A program made the position numbers and the translations under genes. This document shows, in pieces, positions 7,410 to 16,064 of a DNA stretch of 26,026 bases. The stretch is from Verrucomicrobiaceae bacterium UBA2429 (lineage in GTDB: Bacteria > Verrucomicrobiota > Verrucomicrobiia > Verrucomicrobiales > Verrucomicrobiaceae). Where the stretch lies: positions 401-26,426 of the forward strand of contig DDQZ01000049.1 of assembly GCA_002343505.1 (NCBI GenBank), in the 5' to 3' direction. A model generated the notes under the pieces. The model was not told the DNA's origin. It made no database searches and saw only the letters and a list, made by a program, of their open reading frames with translations. Numbering within the stretch: the stretch's first letter is position 1; every line of letters begins with the position of its first letter.

Positions 7410-8213
7410 ATGATGCAGAAGCCGTTCCCGTTAAAGCCCCGCGAACGCCCCCGACGCGGCGCGGCGGAGATCGCCCGCTGGCGGAAGGCCCGCGATGCGT
7501 GGATGACCTCGCTGGAACCCGCCTCCTTGTTTCAGCGGCTGTTTGACCACCTGCCAGGCGTCTATTTTTTCGCCAAGAACCGTGATGGGCACCTCATGTT
7601 TGCCAGCCAGGGCCTGCTGCAGCGCTACCAGATGCGTGACGACTCGGAATTCATCGGCCGCACGGATTTCGACATCAATCCCGACACCATGGCGCAGGCC
7701 TATGTGGAGGATGACAAGCGCCTGCTGGCCGGACAAGCGCGGATCATCGAGCGCATCGAGCTGTGGTGGGACCGCCAGGGCATGCCGGACTGGTTTCTCG
7801 TGACCAAGCTGCCGCTCTACGACCGCCGGGGCCGCGTCCAGGGTGTGATGGGCACGCTGCGGCGTCCCGATGAGGCGGAGCGGCGGCTGCCCGTCTTCCA
7901 AACCGTGGCGCAGGCCGTGGAGCGCATCCGGTGTGATTTCTCAAAACCGCTCAAGATCGAGGACATCGCCAGATCCTGCGGCCAGTCGCTGCGCCAGCTC
8001 CAGCGCCGCTTCCAGAGCGCTTTTGGCATCACCCCGCAGGAGTTTCTCATCCGCACGCGCGTGCTGGAGGCCACGAAGCTGCTGGAGCAGACCACCCTCT
8101 CCGTCAGCGAGATCGCCACCCGTTGCGGCTTCGTCGATCCAAGCAGTTTCGCCCAGCACTTTCGCAAACGCACCGGCATCTTGCCAGGTGTTTACCGCCG
8201 TGCGCGCGGATGA
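7410..8213 (+). CDS. PAS-AraC family transcriptional regulator
   Basis: The protein has 267 residues. A PAS-type sensory domain spans about 40-152 (FDHLPGVYFFAKNRDGHLMFAS, then IGRTDFDI, ending LYDRRGRVQGVMGT). An AraC/XylS DNA-binding domain with two helix-turn-helix units spans about 165-265 (IEDIARSCGQSLRQLQRRF; then VSEIATRCGFVDPSSFAQHF and RKRTGILPGVYRR). This architecture is common in planctomycete and verrucomicrobial regulators of sugar use. It is divergent from the decarboxylase gene and lies just before the CBM9/oxidoreductase genes on the same strand, so it is the natural candidate to control them, possibly through the 25-bp element found three times in the window. The start is the first of two adjacent ATG codons. 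The ligand sensed by the PAS part is unknown. Confidence 0.92.
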   Translation: MMQKPFPLKPRERPRRGAAEIARWRKARDAWMTSLEPASLFQRLFDHLPGVYFFAKNRDGHLMFASQGLLQRYQMRDDSEFIGRTDFDINPDTMAQAYVEDDKRLLAGQARIIERIELWWDRQGMPDWFLVTKLPLYDRRGRVQGVMGTLRRPDEAERRLPVFQTVAQAVERIRCDFSKPLKIEDIARSCGQSLRQLQRRFQSAFGITPQEFLIRTRVLEATKLLEQTTLSVSEIATRCGFVDPSSFAQHFRKRTGILPGVYRRARG

Positions 8214-8339
8214 CTTGGAACTTTCGCGCTGACAAGGAAAGACTGTTGTCGGCTTCCTTGCTCTGGTTTTGATTACATGCAGCCTGATCGCGAAACTTGG
8301 CAGTGATTTCGAGAATGGCGGGAAACTGACCCACACCCC

Positions 8340-8936
8340 ATGAAGCGATACATCGTCCAGAAAACCACCGAGTGGGCCGCTGCCTGTGCTCTCACAGATT
8401 TCACCTTGGCGTGGGAGAGCCGCCCGTCGCCGAAAACGGAGTTCCGCGCCCTTCATGACCCTACACATCTTCATTTCCGCTTCGACTGCCTCGACGATGA
8501 TCTGGTGCTGCCGGACGCGGATTCGGAAAAGGAGCGCGTGCTCGGTTCCGATCGTGTGGAAATCTTCCTCGCGCCGGATTTGAGCCTGCAGTCCTACTAC
8601 TGCCTCGAAATGAGCCCGCGTGGCGAGGTGCTGGCCTACGAGGCGCGCTACTATCGTGAGTTCAACTGGGACTGGAGCCTCGACGGACTCGATCTCGACG
8701 CCACCATCGAAGGAAACCTCTACACTGTCACGGGCCGTCTCCCTCTCGCCACCCTGCGCCGCCTTGGCGTCTTGCACGGCAGCGAACTCTTCGCCGGCCT
8801 CTACCGCGCCGAGTTTCATCACCGGCCCGATGGCAGCATCCATGCCGGCTGGATGCCCTGGGTGAATCCGCAGACCGAAAAACCCGACTTCCATGTCCCC
8901 GCCAGCTTCGGCGTGCTCGAACTGGTTCCCTCCTGA
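8340..8936 (+). CDS. CBM9-like carbohydrate-binding protein
   Basis: The protein has 198 residues and no signal peptide. It shows the features of family 9 carbohydrate-binding beta-sandwich domains: THLHFRFDCLDDDL near the start, GSDRVEIFLAPD in the middle, YYCLEMSPRGEVLAYEAR, a strand giving YTVTGRLPLATL, then LFAGLYRAEF and the closing PDFHVPASFGVLEL. It is a single domain with no enzyme attached. In related bacteria such stand-alone proteins accompany sugar-use genes; no activity can be assigned. It ends one base before the ATG of the oxidoreductase (TGATATG junction), so both are certainly one transcript. The 126 bp upstream contain no copy of the 25-bp element and no convincing promoter, so it may be read together with the AraC gene. 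Confidence 0.8.
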   Translation: MKRYIVQKTTEWAAACALTDFTLAWESRPSPKTEFRALHDPTHLHFRFDCLDDDLVLPDADSEKERVLGSDRVEIFLAPDLSLQSYYCLEMSPRGEVLAYEARYYREFNWDWSLDGLDLDATIEGNLYTVTGRLPLATLRRLGVLHGSELFAGLYRAEFHHRPDGSIHAGWMPWVNPQTEKPDFHVPASFGVLELVPS

Positions 8937-8937
8937 T

Positions 8938-11151
8938 ATGCGCGCCATTTTCCTGAGCCTCATCATTCTGCCATGCCTTCTGTGTGCCGAGGTCATTGAG
9001 GCCGACCTCCTCATCGTCGGCGGCGATGAATCCGGCTGCGCTGCTGCGGTGCAGGCCGCTCGGCTCGGCGTGAAGCGCATCGTGCTCGTCAATGACATCG
9101 ACTGGCTCGGCGGACAGTTTTGCACGCAGGGCATCGGTCCGATGGACGAATGGACGCTGGTGAACGGCAAACGGGTCGAGTTTCCGGCAACCGGCGCCTT
9201 TGCCGAGATTCTGGAACGCATCCATACGCACAATCGCCAGACCTACGGCATCGCGAAACCCGGCAACAGTTGGTGCGGCAGCAACACGATTGAGCCGAAG
9301 GCGGCAGCCCGGATTTTCGAGGATTGGCTGGCTCCATATTCGGCGCAGATCACCGTTTTGAAGGGCTGGGAGCCGATGAAGGTGCTCGTGGAAAACGGGC
9401 GTGTCGTCGGCGCGGAGTTTCGTCAGACGGGTCAGACCCGTCTGACGGTCAAAGCCGCGCTCACCGCCGACTCAACTGACTGGGGAGACGTCATCAGGCT
9501 CAGCGGCGCGGCGTACATGGCCGGGCCGGATTTGAAGAGCCGTTTCGATGAACCGGGCGCACCCGAGTCGCTCGATCCCGGCGGTGAGCAGGAGATGAAT
9601 CCGATTTCCTGGTGCCCGCTGCTGCGCGAGGCCGGCAAAGACAGCACGATTCCAAAACCCGCACGCTATGATGCGCATTCCTTCGCCGACTGGCAGAAAG
9701 CCCCGCCATGGGTGGACTGGGACGGCAGCGGCGGCATCTACAACATGGCCGGCTGGTGCTTCTACACGCACCGGCGCATGATTGACCGCCATCACAACAA
9801 CCTCGCGCCGGGAACGGAAGCGGTGATCCTGAACTGGCCTGCGCATGATTATCCACTGGGCACGCTGCCGCTGCATGTCGTCGAGGCTTTGGAGAAGAAC
9901 GAAGCCGGCTCATCGAAGAAGAACATCGTGGACATGACGCCCGCGCAGCGCCGCATCGTTTTCGCCGACGCGAAACAGCGGGCGTTGGAGTTTGTCTATT
10001 GGCTGCAAACAGCCGTGCATGACCGCGTGGGTGACTATCCGCAATCCTTCCGCCACATGAAGCTCGCTGACGATTACGGCACCGCCGATCACCTGCCGCC
10101 GAAGCCCTACATCCGCGAAGGCCTGAGACTCGACGCGCTCTACATCCTGCGCGAGCAGGACGTGCGCACCGAGGTGGAAAAGCCGTTGTGGGCGCGCTCG
10201 ATGCCCTTCGATGGCGTGTTTGGCTACCAATTCAACATGGACTTCCATCCCACGCGCCGGAAGTTCCGCGACAATGATGCCGCGCAACCCTGGCAGCCGA
10301 AGTTTTTCGGCACGCGCAACTGGAACGCCCACAGCGACCGCACCATGTTTCCGCTGCGCGGACTCGTGCCGGTGAAGATGGACGGCCTGCTCGGCTGCTC
10401 GAAAAACATCGGCGTGACGAGCATGGTGCAGTCGTCCCTGCGTCTCCACGGCCAGATGATGCACGTCGGCACCGCCGTGGGCACCGTGGCCGCGCTCGCG
10501 CTCAAAGACGGCCTCCAGCCTCGCGACATTGCCACCTCGCCCAAACGCGTTCGCGAGGTGCAGCTCACGCTCGTTCGTCACGGCACGCTCATCTGGCCCT
10601 GGCACGATGTGAAGCCCGACGACGCGCACTTTGAAGCCGCCAACCTCCTCACCATCGCCGGCATCTGGCGTGCTGATCCTGACAACGTCTTCTTCAAGCC
10701 CGATCAAGTCGTCACGCGCCGCGAACTTGCCGGTGCGCTGGTCCGCTTGATCCGCGCCACGTCGCAATCCAAAGAATGGCCCGCGCTGCCCGATCGGGCA
10801 CGTTTCAGCGATGTTCCCGCCGATGCGGCAGATCGCGCCTTTGTCGAAACCCTGATCGCCTGGGGCGACTTCGGCCCGCAGGAGTCGAACTTTCATCCCG
10901 ACCAGCCGGTGAACTGGGCCACGCTCAATCGCTGGCTTGCCGCCCTGAAACTGCCGACCTTCAAAACGCTCGTGCATCCCAAGGTGAAGGACTACCCGCT
11001 CACCCGCGGCGAATGCACTGACTACCTCCACCGCGTCCTTCAACAACTCGGCGAAGGATTGCCGGATCGCTACGACATCGACCAGGACGACGCGATGCCC
11101 TTCGATGAAGACAACAACAAGGTGCCGGACCGGCTGGAGCCGGAACGCTGA
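8938..11151 (+). CDS. Exported FAD-dependent oxidoreductase with C-terminal SLH-like repeats
   Basis: The protein has 737 residues from the ATG at 8938, which gives a signal peptide (MRAIFLSLIILPCLLCAEV). Residues about 20-560 are an FAD_oxidored-type flavoprotein: dinucleotide-binding VGGDESGCAAA at 27-37, WLGGQFCTQG near 56-65, GTEAVILNWPAHDYP in the middle and the late FAD-contact segment LRGLVPVKMDGLLGCSKNIG. From about 562 the protein changes to two or three SLH-like repeats (FEAANLLTIAGIW...FKPDQVVTRRELAGAL; FSDVPADAADRAFVETLIAWG...FHPDQPVN), suggesting anchorage to the cell wall or an envelope layer. It ends with an Asp-rich stretch (DIDQDDAMPFDEDNNKVPD) like a calcium-binding loop repeat. 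Substrate unknown; a sugar or sugar-alcohol is plausible from context. It is co-transcribed with the CBM9-like gene. Confidence 0.88.
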   Translation: MRAIFLSLIILPCLLCAEVIEADLLIVGGDESGCAAAVQAARLGVKRIVLVNDIDWLGGQFCTQGIGPMDEWTLVNGKRVEFPATGAFAEILERIHTHNRQTYGIAKPGNSWCGSNTIEPKAAARIFEDWLAPYSAQITVLKGWEPMKVLVENGRVVGAEFRQTGQTRLTVKAALTADSTDWGDVIRLSGAAYMAGPDLKSRFDEPGAPESLDPGGEQEMNPISWCPLLREAGKDSTIPKPARYDAHSFADWQKAPPWVDWDGSGGIYNMAGWCFYTHRRMIDRHHNNLAPGTEAVILNWPAHDYPLGTLPLHVVEALEKNEAGSSKKNIVDMTPAQRRIVFADAKQRALEFVYWLQTAVHDRVGDYPQSFRHMKLADDYGTADHLPPKPYIREGLRLDALYILREQDVRTEVEKPLWARSMPFDGVFGYQFNMDFHPTRRKFRDNDAAQPWQPKFFGTRNWNAHSDRTMFPLRGLVPVKMDGLLGCSKNIGVTSMVQSSLRLHGQMMHVGTAVGTVAALALKDGLQPRDIATSPKRVREVQLTLVRHGTLIWPWHDVKPDDAHFEAANLLTIAGIWRADPDNVFFKPDQVVTRRELAGALVRLIRATSQSKEWPALPDRARFSDVPADAADRAFVETLIAWGDFGPQESNFHPDQPVNWATLNRWLAALKLPTFKTLVHPKVKDYPLTRGECTDYLHRVLQQLGEGLPDRYDIDQDDAMPFDEDNNKVPDRLEPER

Positions 11152-11153
11152 GT

Positions 11154-11178
11154 CGCATTTCGCACACTCTTTGTCGTG
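11154..11178 (+). promoter_or_regulatory. 25-bp conserved upstream element, copy A (broken oxidoreductase)
   Basis: This begins CGCATTTCGCA and ends CTTTGTCGTG. It is 23/25 identical to the copy at 18333-18357 and 22/25 identical to the minus-strand copy at 7139-7163. It starts three bases after the stop codon of the upstream oxidoreductase and lies 22 bp before the TATGAT box at 11201. That places it at or just upstream of the -35 position, where an activator or repressor would bind. Confidence 0.65.
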
Positions 11179-11200
11179 GCATGGAGCCGGGCGTGTTCGT

Positions 11201-11206
11201 TATGAT
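11201..11206 (+). promoter_or_regulatory. Putative -10 box (TATGAT) with near-leaderless start
   Basis: TATGAT resembles the sigma-70 -10 consensus and lies 22 bp after the conserved 25-bp element. The ATG of the downstream gene is at 11215, only 8 bases past the box, so transcription would start about 0-3 bases before the ATG. No good -35 hexamer stands 16-18 bp upstream, which fits a promoter that depends on an activator. Confidence 0.4.
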
Positions 11207-11214
11207 CGGCCATC

Positions 11215-12511
11215 ATGAAAACCATCCAAACCGATGTTCTTGTCTGTGGCGGCGGCTGTGCGGGGATTGCGGCGGTGCTTTCGTCTGCTCGAAATGGAGC
11301 GCAGACGCTCCTGATTGAACGTGCTGGCTTCTCCGGCGGCATCATCACGACGGTGGGGCTGCCTTACTTTGACGGGCTGATCGACAAGCCGAGCGGACGC
11401 TTTGTCGTGAAAGGCATTGCGCTGGAGCTGCTGCAGTGGCTGGGCATTGCGAAACCGGGCGCGAAGTCGATCGATGATCTGCCGCCGGAGCTGGTGACGA
11501 AGTATTGGGGGCAGCATGTGGATTCCGAATGTGGAGCACTTCAAGGTGCTCACGGATGAACTGATCCTCCAGCACTCGGAGAAGCTGAAAGTGCTCTATC
11601 ACAGCGTGGCGTGCGATGTGGAGGTGAAGGAAGGTCGCGTGGCGGCGGTGATCATCGCGAACAAGGACGGACTCACCCGCGTGGAGGCGAAACAGGTCAT
11701 CGACTGCACCGGCGATGGCGACATCGCGCACTGGGCCGGCTGCCCGACGATCTCGTCGAAGCCGCTCATGCCGCTCACGATGCATTTCCGCATTGGAAAC
11801 GTCATTCCGACGCCGGAGACCAAACCAGCAGCGAAGAAAGTGCTCATCGAGGCCCACAAGGAAGGCCGTCTCGTGAACTTCTATGGCCCGGGGCTGATCT
11901 TCGCGTTCGCGAAGGACGAGTGCTACGTCCACGCCACCCGCGTGCCGGCGGATGCGACGAATGCCGCCGATTTCACCCGCGCCGAGATCCAGGGCCGCAA
12001 GGACGCGTGGACCATCTTCAACGAATGAAAGGCCAAGGTGCCCGGCTTTGAAAACAGCTACTACATCATGAGCGGCCCCTACATCGGCGTGCGCGACACG
12101 CGTCGCATCGTCGGGCTGAACGTGCTCACGCTCGAAGACCTGCAAAAGACCACGCGCCACAACGACGCCGTCGCCACGGGATGCTGGTTCCTCGACATTC
12201 ATCCGCCCGAGGTCTCCGTCGATAAACCCTTCACCGGCTCCGGCTTCCAACCAAAGCCCTACGACATCTCGTATCGCACGCTCGTGCCGCAAAAAGTGAG
12301 CAATCTGCTCGTCGCCGGCCGCTGTCACAGCGCCAGCAGCGAAGCCAGCGCCTCCAGCCGCGTCACGGCCACCGCCATGGCGCTTGGTGAAGCCGCCGGA
12401 GTAGCCGCCGCGCTCGCAATGCAGGCGAAGGGCGAAGTCGGCACGCTGGATGGCGTGAAAGTGCGTGAAACACTCGCGAAGCAGAATGCGGGGCCGTTTA
12501 GCGAAGCTTGA
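11215..12511 (+). pseudogene. FAD-dependent oxidoreductase broken by a frameshift and an internal TGA
   Basis: Three open pieces together make one cytoplasmic FAD_oxidored protein of about 430 residues. The first (11215-11511) has the FAD-binding VCGGGCAGIAAVLSSARNG and FSGGIITTVG. It loses frame at a run of five G (11507-11511); with four G the reading continues as YWGSMWIPNVEHF into the second piece. That piece carries VIDCTGDGDIAHWAG and stops at TGA 12026-12028 in the context FNE-stop-KAKVPGFENSYY, where a single change from TGG (Trp) would restore it. The third piece in the same frame has GPYIGVRDTRRIVG and the terminal FAD-contact VSNLLVAGRCHSASSEASASSRV. Two lesions make a pseudogene likely, though the homopolymer slip could be a sequencing error. 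Its upstream region keeps the conserved element and -10 box, so loss may be recent. The next gene starts one base after the final stop. Confidence 0.8.
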
Positions 12512-12512
12512 T

Positions 12513-14171
12513 ATGAAAACCTTCCTTACCCTCCTCCTCACTCTCTCCAACGCCTTCGCTTCTCAGCGGGCGGATGTCATCGTCGTCAGCGCCAATCCTG
12601 CCGGAGTCGCCGCTGCGGTGGCAGCGGCGAAAAGCGGCGCGAAGGTCATCGTGCTCGAAGAATCCGCTCACGTCGGCGGTATCATCGCGGGCGGATTGAC
12701 CAACACCGACATCCGCAAGCACGGCGCGGTGGGCGGACTCTACAATGACTTCAAGCGCCGCATCGTGGAGCACTACACCACGACTTACGGCGCGGACTCA
12801 AAGCAGTTGAAGGTCTGCAAAGACGGCAATCGTTTCGAGGCGCGCATCGCGGAGAAGGTGTTTCGCGACATGCTCGCGGCGGAGAAGAACATCACGCTGC
12901 TCCAGCGGCATCGCGTGGTCGCGGCTCGTGTCGTCGGCAGCGATGGCACGGAGAAAGACGCCATGCCTGGCAAGCGCCTCGACGGAGCTGCGCCGAAGGA
13001 TTTCGGGCCGACGGTGAAGCTCGTCAGCATCACGGCGGAGGATTTGAGCAAGCCCGGAACGCAGACCGAGTTCCGCGCTGCGACATTCATCGACTGCACT
13101 TACGAGGGCGACCTCGCCTCGTTGGCGGGCGTGCCCTATCGCGTCGGTCGCGAGAGCCGCGCGACCTTTGGCGAGCCTCATGCCGGGCACATCTACGTCC
13201 GTTTCAAAGACTACAATCCGCTGCCCGGCTCCACGGGTGAGGCCGACGATGGTATCCAGGCTTTTTGCTTCCGCTTTCATCTCACGAAGGTGAGGGAAAA
13301 CCAGGTGCCCGTGGAGAAGCCGGAGGGCTACCATCGCGACGATTACAAGCACCTGCTCGACGACATTCGCGCGGGCAAAATCAAGCGCCTGCGCGATGCC
13401 ATCCAGCTTTACGAGATGCCCAATGAAAAGTGGGAGGTGAACAGCGAGCACAACGTCGCCGGTGGCGATGCGCCGAGCGAATCACTCGACCTCGCCGAGG
13501 AGAACTGGGGCTGGCCGGAGGCAGGTCCTGCGGAGCGCGAGCGCATCTTCAAACGCTACTGGACCCACAATGAAGGGTTGCTCTGGTTGCTTGGCAACGA
13601 TCCGGAATGTCCGCAGGAACTGCGCGACGATGTGAAGCAATGGGGCTTTCCCAAGGACGAGTTCACCGACAATCGCCATCGCCCGCACCACATCTATGTG
13701 CGTCAGGGCCGCCGCATTTGGGGCGAATACACGCTGACACAAAACGACGCGAAACCCACCTTCGAGACGGGACTGCCGAAGCGACAGCCCGATGGCATTT
13801 CGATTGTCGAGTTCGAGTTCGATTCGCATGGCGTCTCCAAGTTCGACCCCAGGTATCCCGGCGTGCGTCCGGGCTATGTCTTCATCGCCCACGATCCCTT
13901 CCAGATTCCCTACCGGGTGCTGGTGCCGAAATGCGTGGACGGCCTGCTGGTGCCGGTCGCGTGCAGCGCGACGCACATGGGCTACTCCGCGCTGCGCATG
14001 GAGCCCGTTTTCATGGCCCTAGGAGAAGCCTGCGGCATCGCGGCGATGAAGGCGCAGGCTGCTGGCACAAGCGTCCGCCAGGTGGACGTGAAGTCCGTGC
14101 AGCGTGAGATCGTGAAGCGCGGCGGTGTCATCCTTTACGAAAACACGGCCATCGTGCCTGAAGACCTTTGA
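12513..14171 (+). CDS. Exported FAD-dependent oxidoreductase
   Basis: The protein has 552 residues from the ATG at 12513, which gives a signal peptide (MKTFLTLLLTLSNAFASQ) and sits one base after the stop of the broken oxidoreductase (TGATATG, the same junction as between the CBM9 and first oxidoreductase genes). It belongs to the FAD_oxidored type: the nucleotide-binding motif is VVSANPAGVAAAVAAAKSG at about 24-42, followed by HVGGIIAGGLTNTD. ATFIDCTYEGDLASLAGV is in the middle, and the C-terminal cofactor contact is PKCVDGLLVPVACSATHMGYS with LGEACGIAAMKA. It is a different subfamily from the SLH-bearing enzyme (shorter, no repeats). It acts outside the cytoplasm by prediction, and its substrate is unknown. 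It may depend on the promoter of the broken gene upstream. Confidence 0.87.
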   Translation: MKTFLTLLLTLSNAFASQRADVIVVSANPAGVAAAVAAAKSGAKVIVLEESAHVGGIIAGGLTNTDIRKHGAVGGLYNDFKRRIVEHYTTTYGADSKQLKVCKDGNRFEARIAEKVFRDMLAAEKNITLLQRHRVVAARVVGSDGTEKDAMPGKRLDGAAPKDFGPTVKLVSITAEDLSKPGTQTEFRAATFIDCTYEGDLASLAGVPYRVGRESRATFGEPHAGHIYVRFKDYNPLPGSTGEADDGIQAFCFRFHLTKVRENQVPVEKPEGYHRDDYKHLLDDIRAGKIKRLRDAIQLYEMPNEKWEVNSEHNVAGGDAPSESLDLAEENWGWPEAGPAERERIFKRYWTHNEGLLWLLGNDPECPQELRDDVKQWGFPKDEFTDNRHRPHHIYVRQGRRIWGEYTLTQNDAKPTFETGLPKRQPDGISIVEFEFDSHGVSKFDPRYPGVRPGYVFIAHDPFQIPYRVLVPKCVDGLLVPVACSATHMGYSALRMEPVFMALGEACGIAAMKAQAAGTSVRQVDVKSVQREIVKRGGVILYENTAIVPEDL

Positions 14172-14193
14172 ACCGCCTCCACTGTCCAAGACC

Positions 14194-14385
14194 ATGAACA
14201 CCAAACCCAACACCGTCACCCGCCGCGAGGCTCTGCTCAATGCACTCAAAGGAACTGTCGCAGCCGCCGTGACCGCGCCAGTCATCGTGCAAGCCGCGCC
14301 GGAAGATTCGGCTCAAGCCGAAACCACTTTTGTGCCAGAGAATGATTATCCCTTCTTCGGCGGCGAGGTGCCGGAGGGCTATTGA
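14194..14385 (+). CDS. Short protein with Tat-type signal (63 aa)
   Basis: The frame of 63 codons starts at ATG 14194, 22 bp after the oxidoreductase stop. It begins with a twin-arginine-like leader (TRREALLNALKGTVAAAVTAPVIVQAAPE) and continues with only about 30 residues ending FFGGEVPEGY. Short Tat-signal proteins of this kind occur next to exported oxidoreductases, where they may serve as a small subunit or carry a partner across the membrane by the Tat route. That role is inference. It may instead be the remnant of a longer exported protein. Its position between two exported enzymes and its codon use favour a real gene. Confidence 0.55.
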   Translation: MNTKPNTVTRREALLNALKGTVAAAVTAPVIVQAAPEDSAQAETTFVPENDYPFFGGEVPEGY

Positions 14386-14459
14386 AAAGAGAAACTGTCA
14401 GGATTATGACCGTGGGCCGGATGGCACGAAGTCATCCCGCTCAACGAATCTGTCCTCCC

Positions 14460-16046
14460 ATGACAAAAACTTCCCTGCCCACCATCGCTCTGATCCTTCT
14501 GACCTGCGCTTCGTTGCCGGCAGCGGAGCCGCTTAAGCTCACGCGTTCTGATTACGAAGACCGCGTCAACGCCATCTGGCATGGCCAGCTCATCGCCGTC
14601 CTGCTGACGTTGCCTTTCGAGCATCAGGTCGCTGCGGCCGAGCCGGTCCGTGCCTTCCCGAAGCCCTACACGGCCGCTTTTGTGGATGATGACTGGTATT
14701 ATGAAATGTGCGCTGTGCGTGCCTTCGAGAAGTATGGGATTGGCCTGACCTTGGAGCAGCTCGGCCAGCAGTGGCGGGAGAATGCCTGCGGCTCCTACGG
14801 TTCGAGCATGGTAACGCGAGCCAATCTGGAGAAGGGCCTCTCCGCCCGCGAAGCGGGTCACCCGCGATACAACCGCCTGTGGTGGACCATCGGCCCGGTC
14901 TTCAGCGCGGATCTTTATGGTGCGCTGGCACCGGGAATGCCGAACGAGGCAGGACGGCTCGCCCGCGAACTCTGCGCGATCAATGGATACGGCGAGGCAC
15001 TCGATGGCGCGGTGCTTTATGCCGGGGCCATCAGCCTCGGGTTTGCTGAAAGCGATGTCCGCGAGGTGTTGCGGAAGGCGGTGCGGCTCATTGATCCATC
15101 CTCGCCCTACCGCCAGTGCGTCGAGAGCGTCATTCAGATGGCGGAGAACGGTCAGAGCTTTGAAGCCATCGCCGCCGCCGTGGAGGACCGCTGGCGCGTC
15201 GAGTATCCGGCCTCGAACAACGCCGTTCCCAACGGTGGACTCGCCGCCGCGTGCCTCTGGTTTGGGAACGGTGACTTCTGGACCACGATTGATCTGGCCT
15301 GCCGCGCCGCCGATTTTTCGGACACGGACAACAGCGCCGCCACCGCCATTTCCATCATCGCTGCGATGAAAGGCATGAAAGCCCTGCCTGCGGAGCTGGT
15401 GGAGCAGTTGAACGACCGGATAACCGGCGAAAAACTTGGCCGCGTGACGGTCACTCCAGCCGTGGATGAAAAGATCAGCACACTGGCGAAGCGCACCGCG
15501 GCCATCGGCGAAAAAATCATCACCGCAAAGGGCGGCAAGATCAGCGGAGATGAGATTCACATCCTTCCTGAGTCGGTGGTCACCCAGGCTGCCCAGCGGT
15601 TCCAGCTCTCCGATCTGACGCAGTGGTGGAATCCCGACTGGACCCTGGAGCGGGCTGGCTTCGGCGGCGATGGTGTCGGCGCCATGCCGGGCATACGCGG
15701 ATACACCGCGCTGGATGGCGACACGCTCATCACCTATCCACGCGATGAAGCCCGCAGCCTGCTGCTCCGCCGCAAGCTCAAGCTCGGCGATGCTCCTTCG
15801 CTGGAACTCCAAGTGGCCGCCGATCCCGGCAAGGCATGGGAGTTGAATGTCTATGCGAACAACAAGCGTGTGCTCGCCAGGACCATCGAGGGCAGCGGCA
15901 CCGAGGTGCGTTTTGAAACAATCAAGATTGACCTCGGCGACTTCGCAGGCCGTGAGACCACGCTGCGGCTCTATCAGCGCGTCCTCCTCCCCGGCCAGCT
16001 CAAGGTGCCGGGCGTTGCGTATTGGAAAAGTCCGGTGGTTCGCTGA
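14460..16046 (+). CDS. Exported ADP-ribosylglycohydrolase family protein
   Basis: The protein has 528 residues from the ATG at 14460, giving a signal peptide (SLPTIALILLTCASLPAAE). Residues about 25-330 follow the all-helical ADP-ribosylglycohydrolase fold: DDDWYYEMCAVRAFEKYG as the first metal-site motif, WTIGPVFSADLYGALAPGMP, NNAVPNGGLAAACLWFGNGDF, and FSDTDNSAATAISIIAAMKG as the late D-x-D metal motif. Family members remove ADP-ribose from proteins or cleave related N-glycosidic bonds. In an exported enzyme amid sugar genes another glycosyl substrate is more plausible. The C-terminal part from about 380 is beta-rich (SLELQVAADPGKAWELNVYAN, TTLRLYQRVLLP) and looks like a carbohydrate-binding-type sandwich. 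An upstream in-frame ATG at 14382 exists but would bury the signal peptide. Confidence 0.85.
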   Translation: MTKTSLPTIALILLTCASLPAAEPLKLTRSDYEDRVNAIWHGQLIAVLLTLPFEHQVAAAEPVRAFPKPYTAAFVDDDWYYEMCAVRAFEKYGIGLTLEQLGQQWRENACGSYGSSMVTRANLEKGLSAREAGHPRYNRLWWTIGPVFSADLYGALAPGMPNEAGRLARELCAINGYGEALDGAVLYAGAISLGFAESDVREVLRKAVRLIDPSSPYRQCVESVIQMAENGQSFEAIAAAVEDRWRVEYPASNNAVPNGGLAAACLWFGNGDFWTTIDLACRAADFSDTDNSAATAISIIAAMKGMKALPAELVEQLNDRITGEKLGRVTVTPAVDEKISTLAKRTAAIGEKIITAKGGKISGDEIHILPESVVTQAAQRFQLSDLTQWWNPDWTLERAGFGGDGVGAMPGIRGYTALDGDTLITYPRDEARSLLLRRKLKLGDAPSLELQVAADPGKAWELNVYANNKRVLARTIEGSGTEVRFETIKIDLGDFAGRETTLRLYQRVLLPGQLKVPGVAYWKSPVVR

Positions 16047-16064
16047 TGATTCACTCGCCTGAAC

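Noticed and set aside
9910..11046. 378-codon minus-strand open frame inside the SLH-bearing oxidoreductase
   Set aside because: It is antisense to a well-supported gene and has no motif.
11398..11412. Partial match to the 25-bp element (CTTTGTCGTGA) inside the broken oxidoreductase
   Set aside because: Only the right half matches, and it falls in the coding segment for RFVVKG, so it is probably coincidence.
12026..12028. TGA read as tryptophan or selenocysteine
   Set aside because: Neighbouring genes end in TGA, there is no recognisable selenocysteine insertion hairpin, and a separate frameshift is present in the same gene, so gene decay or sequence error is simpler.
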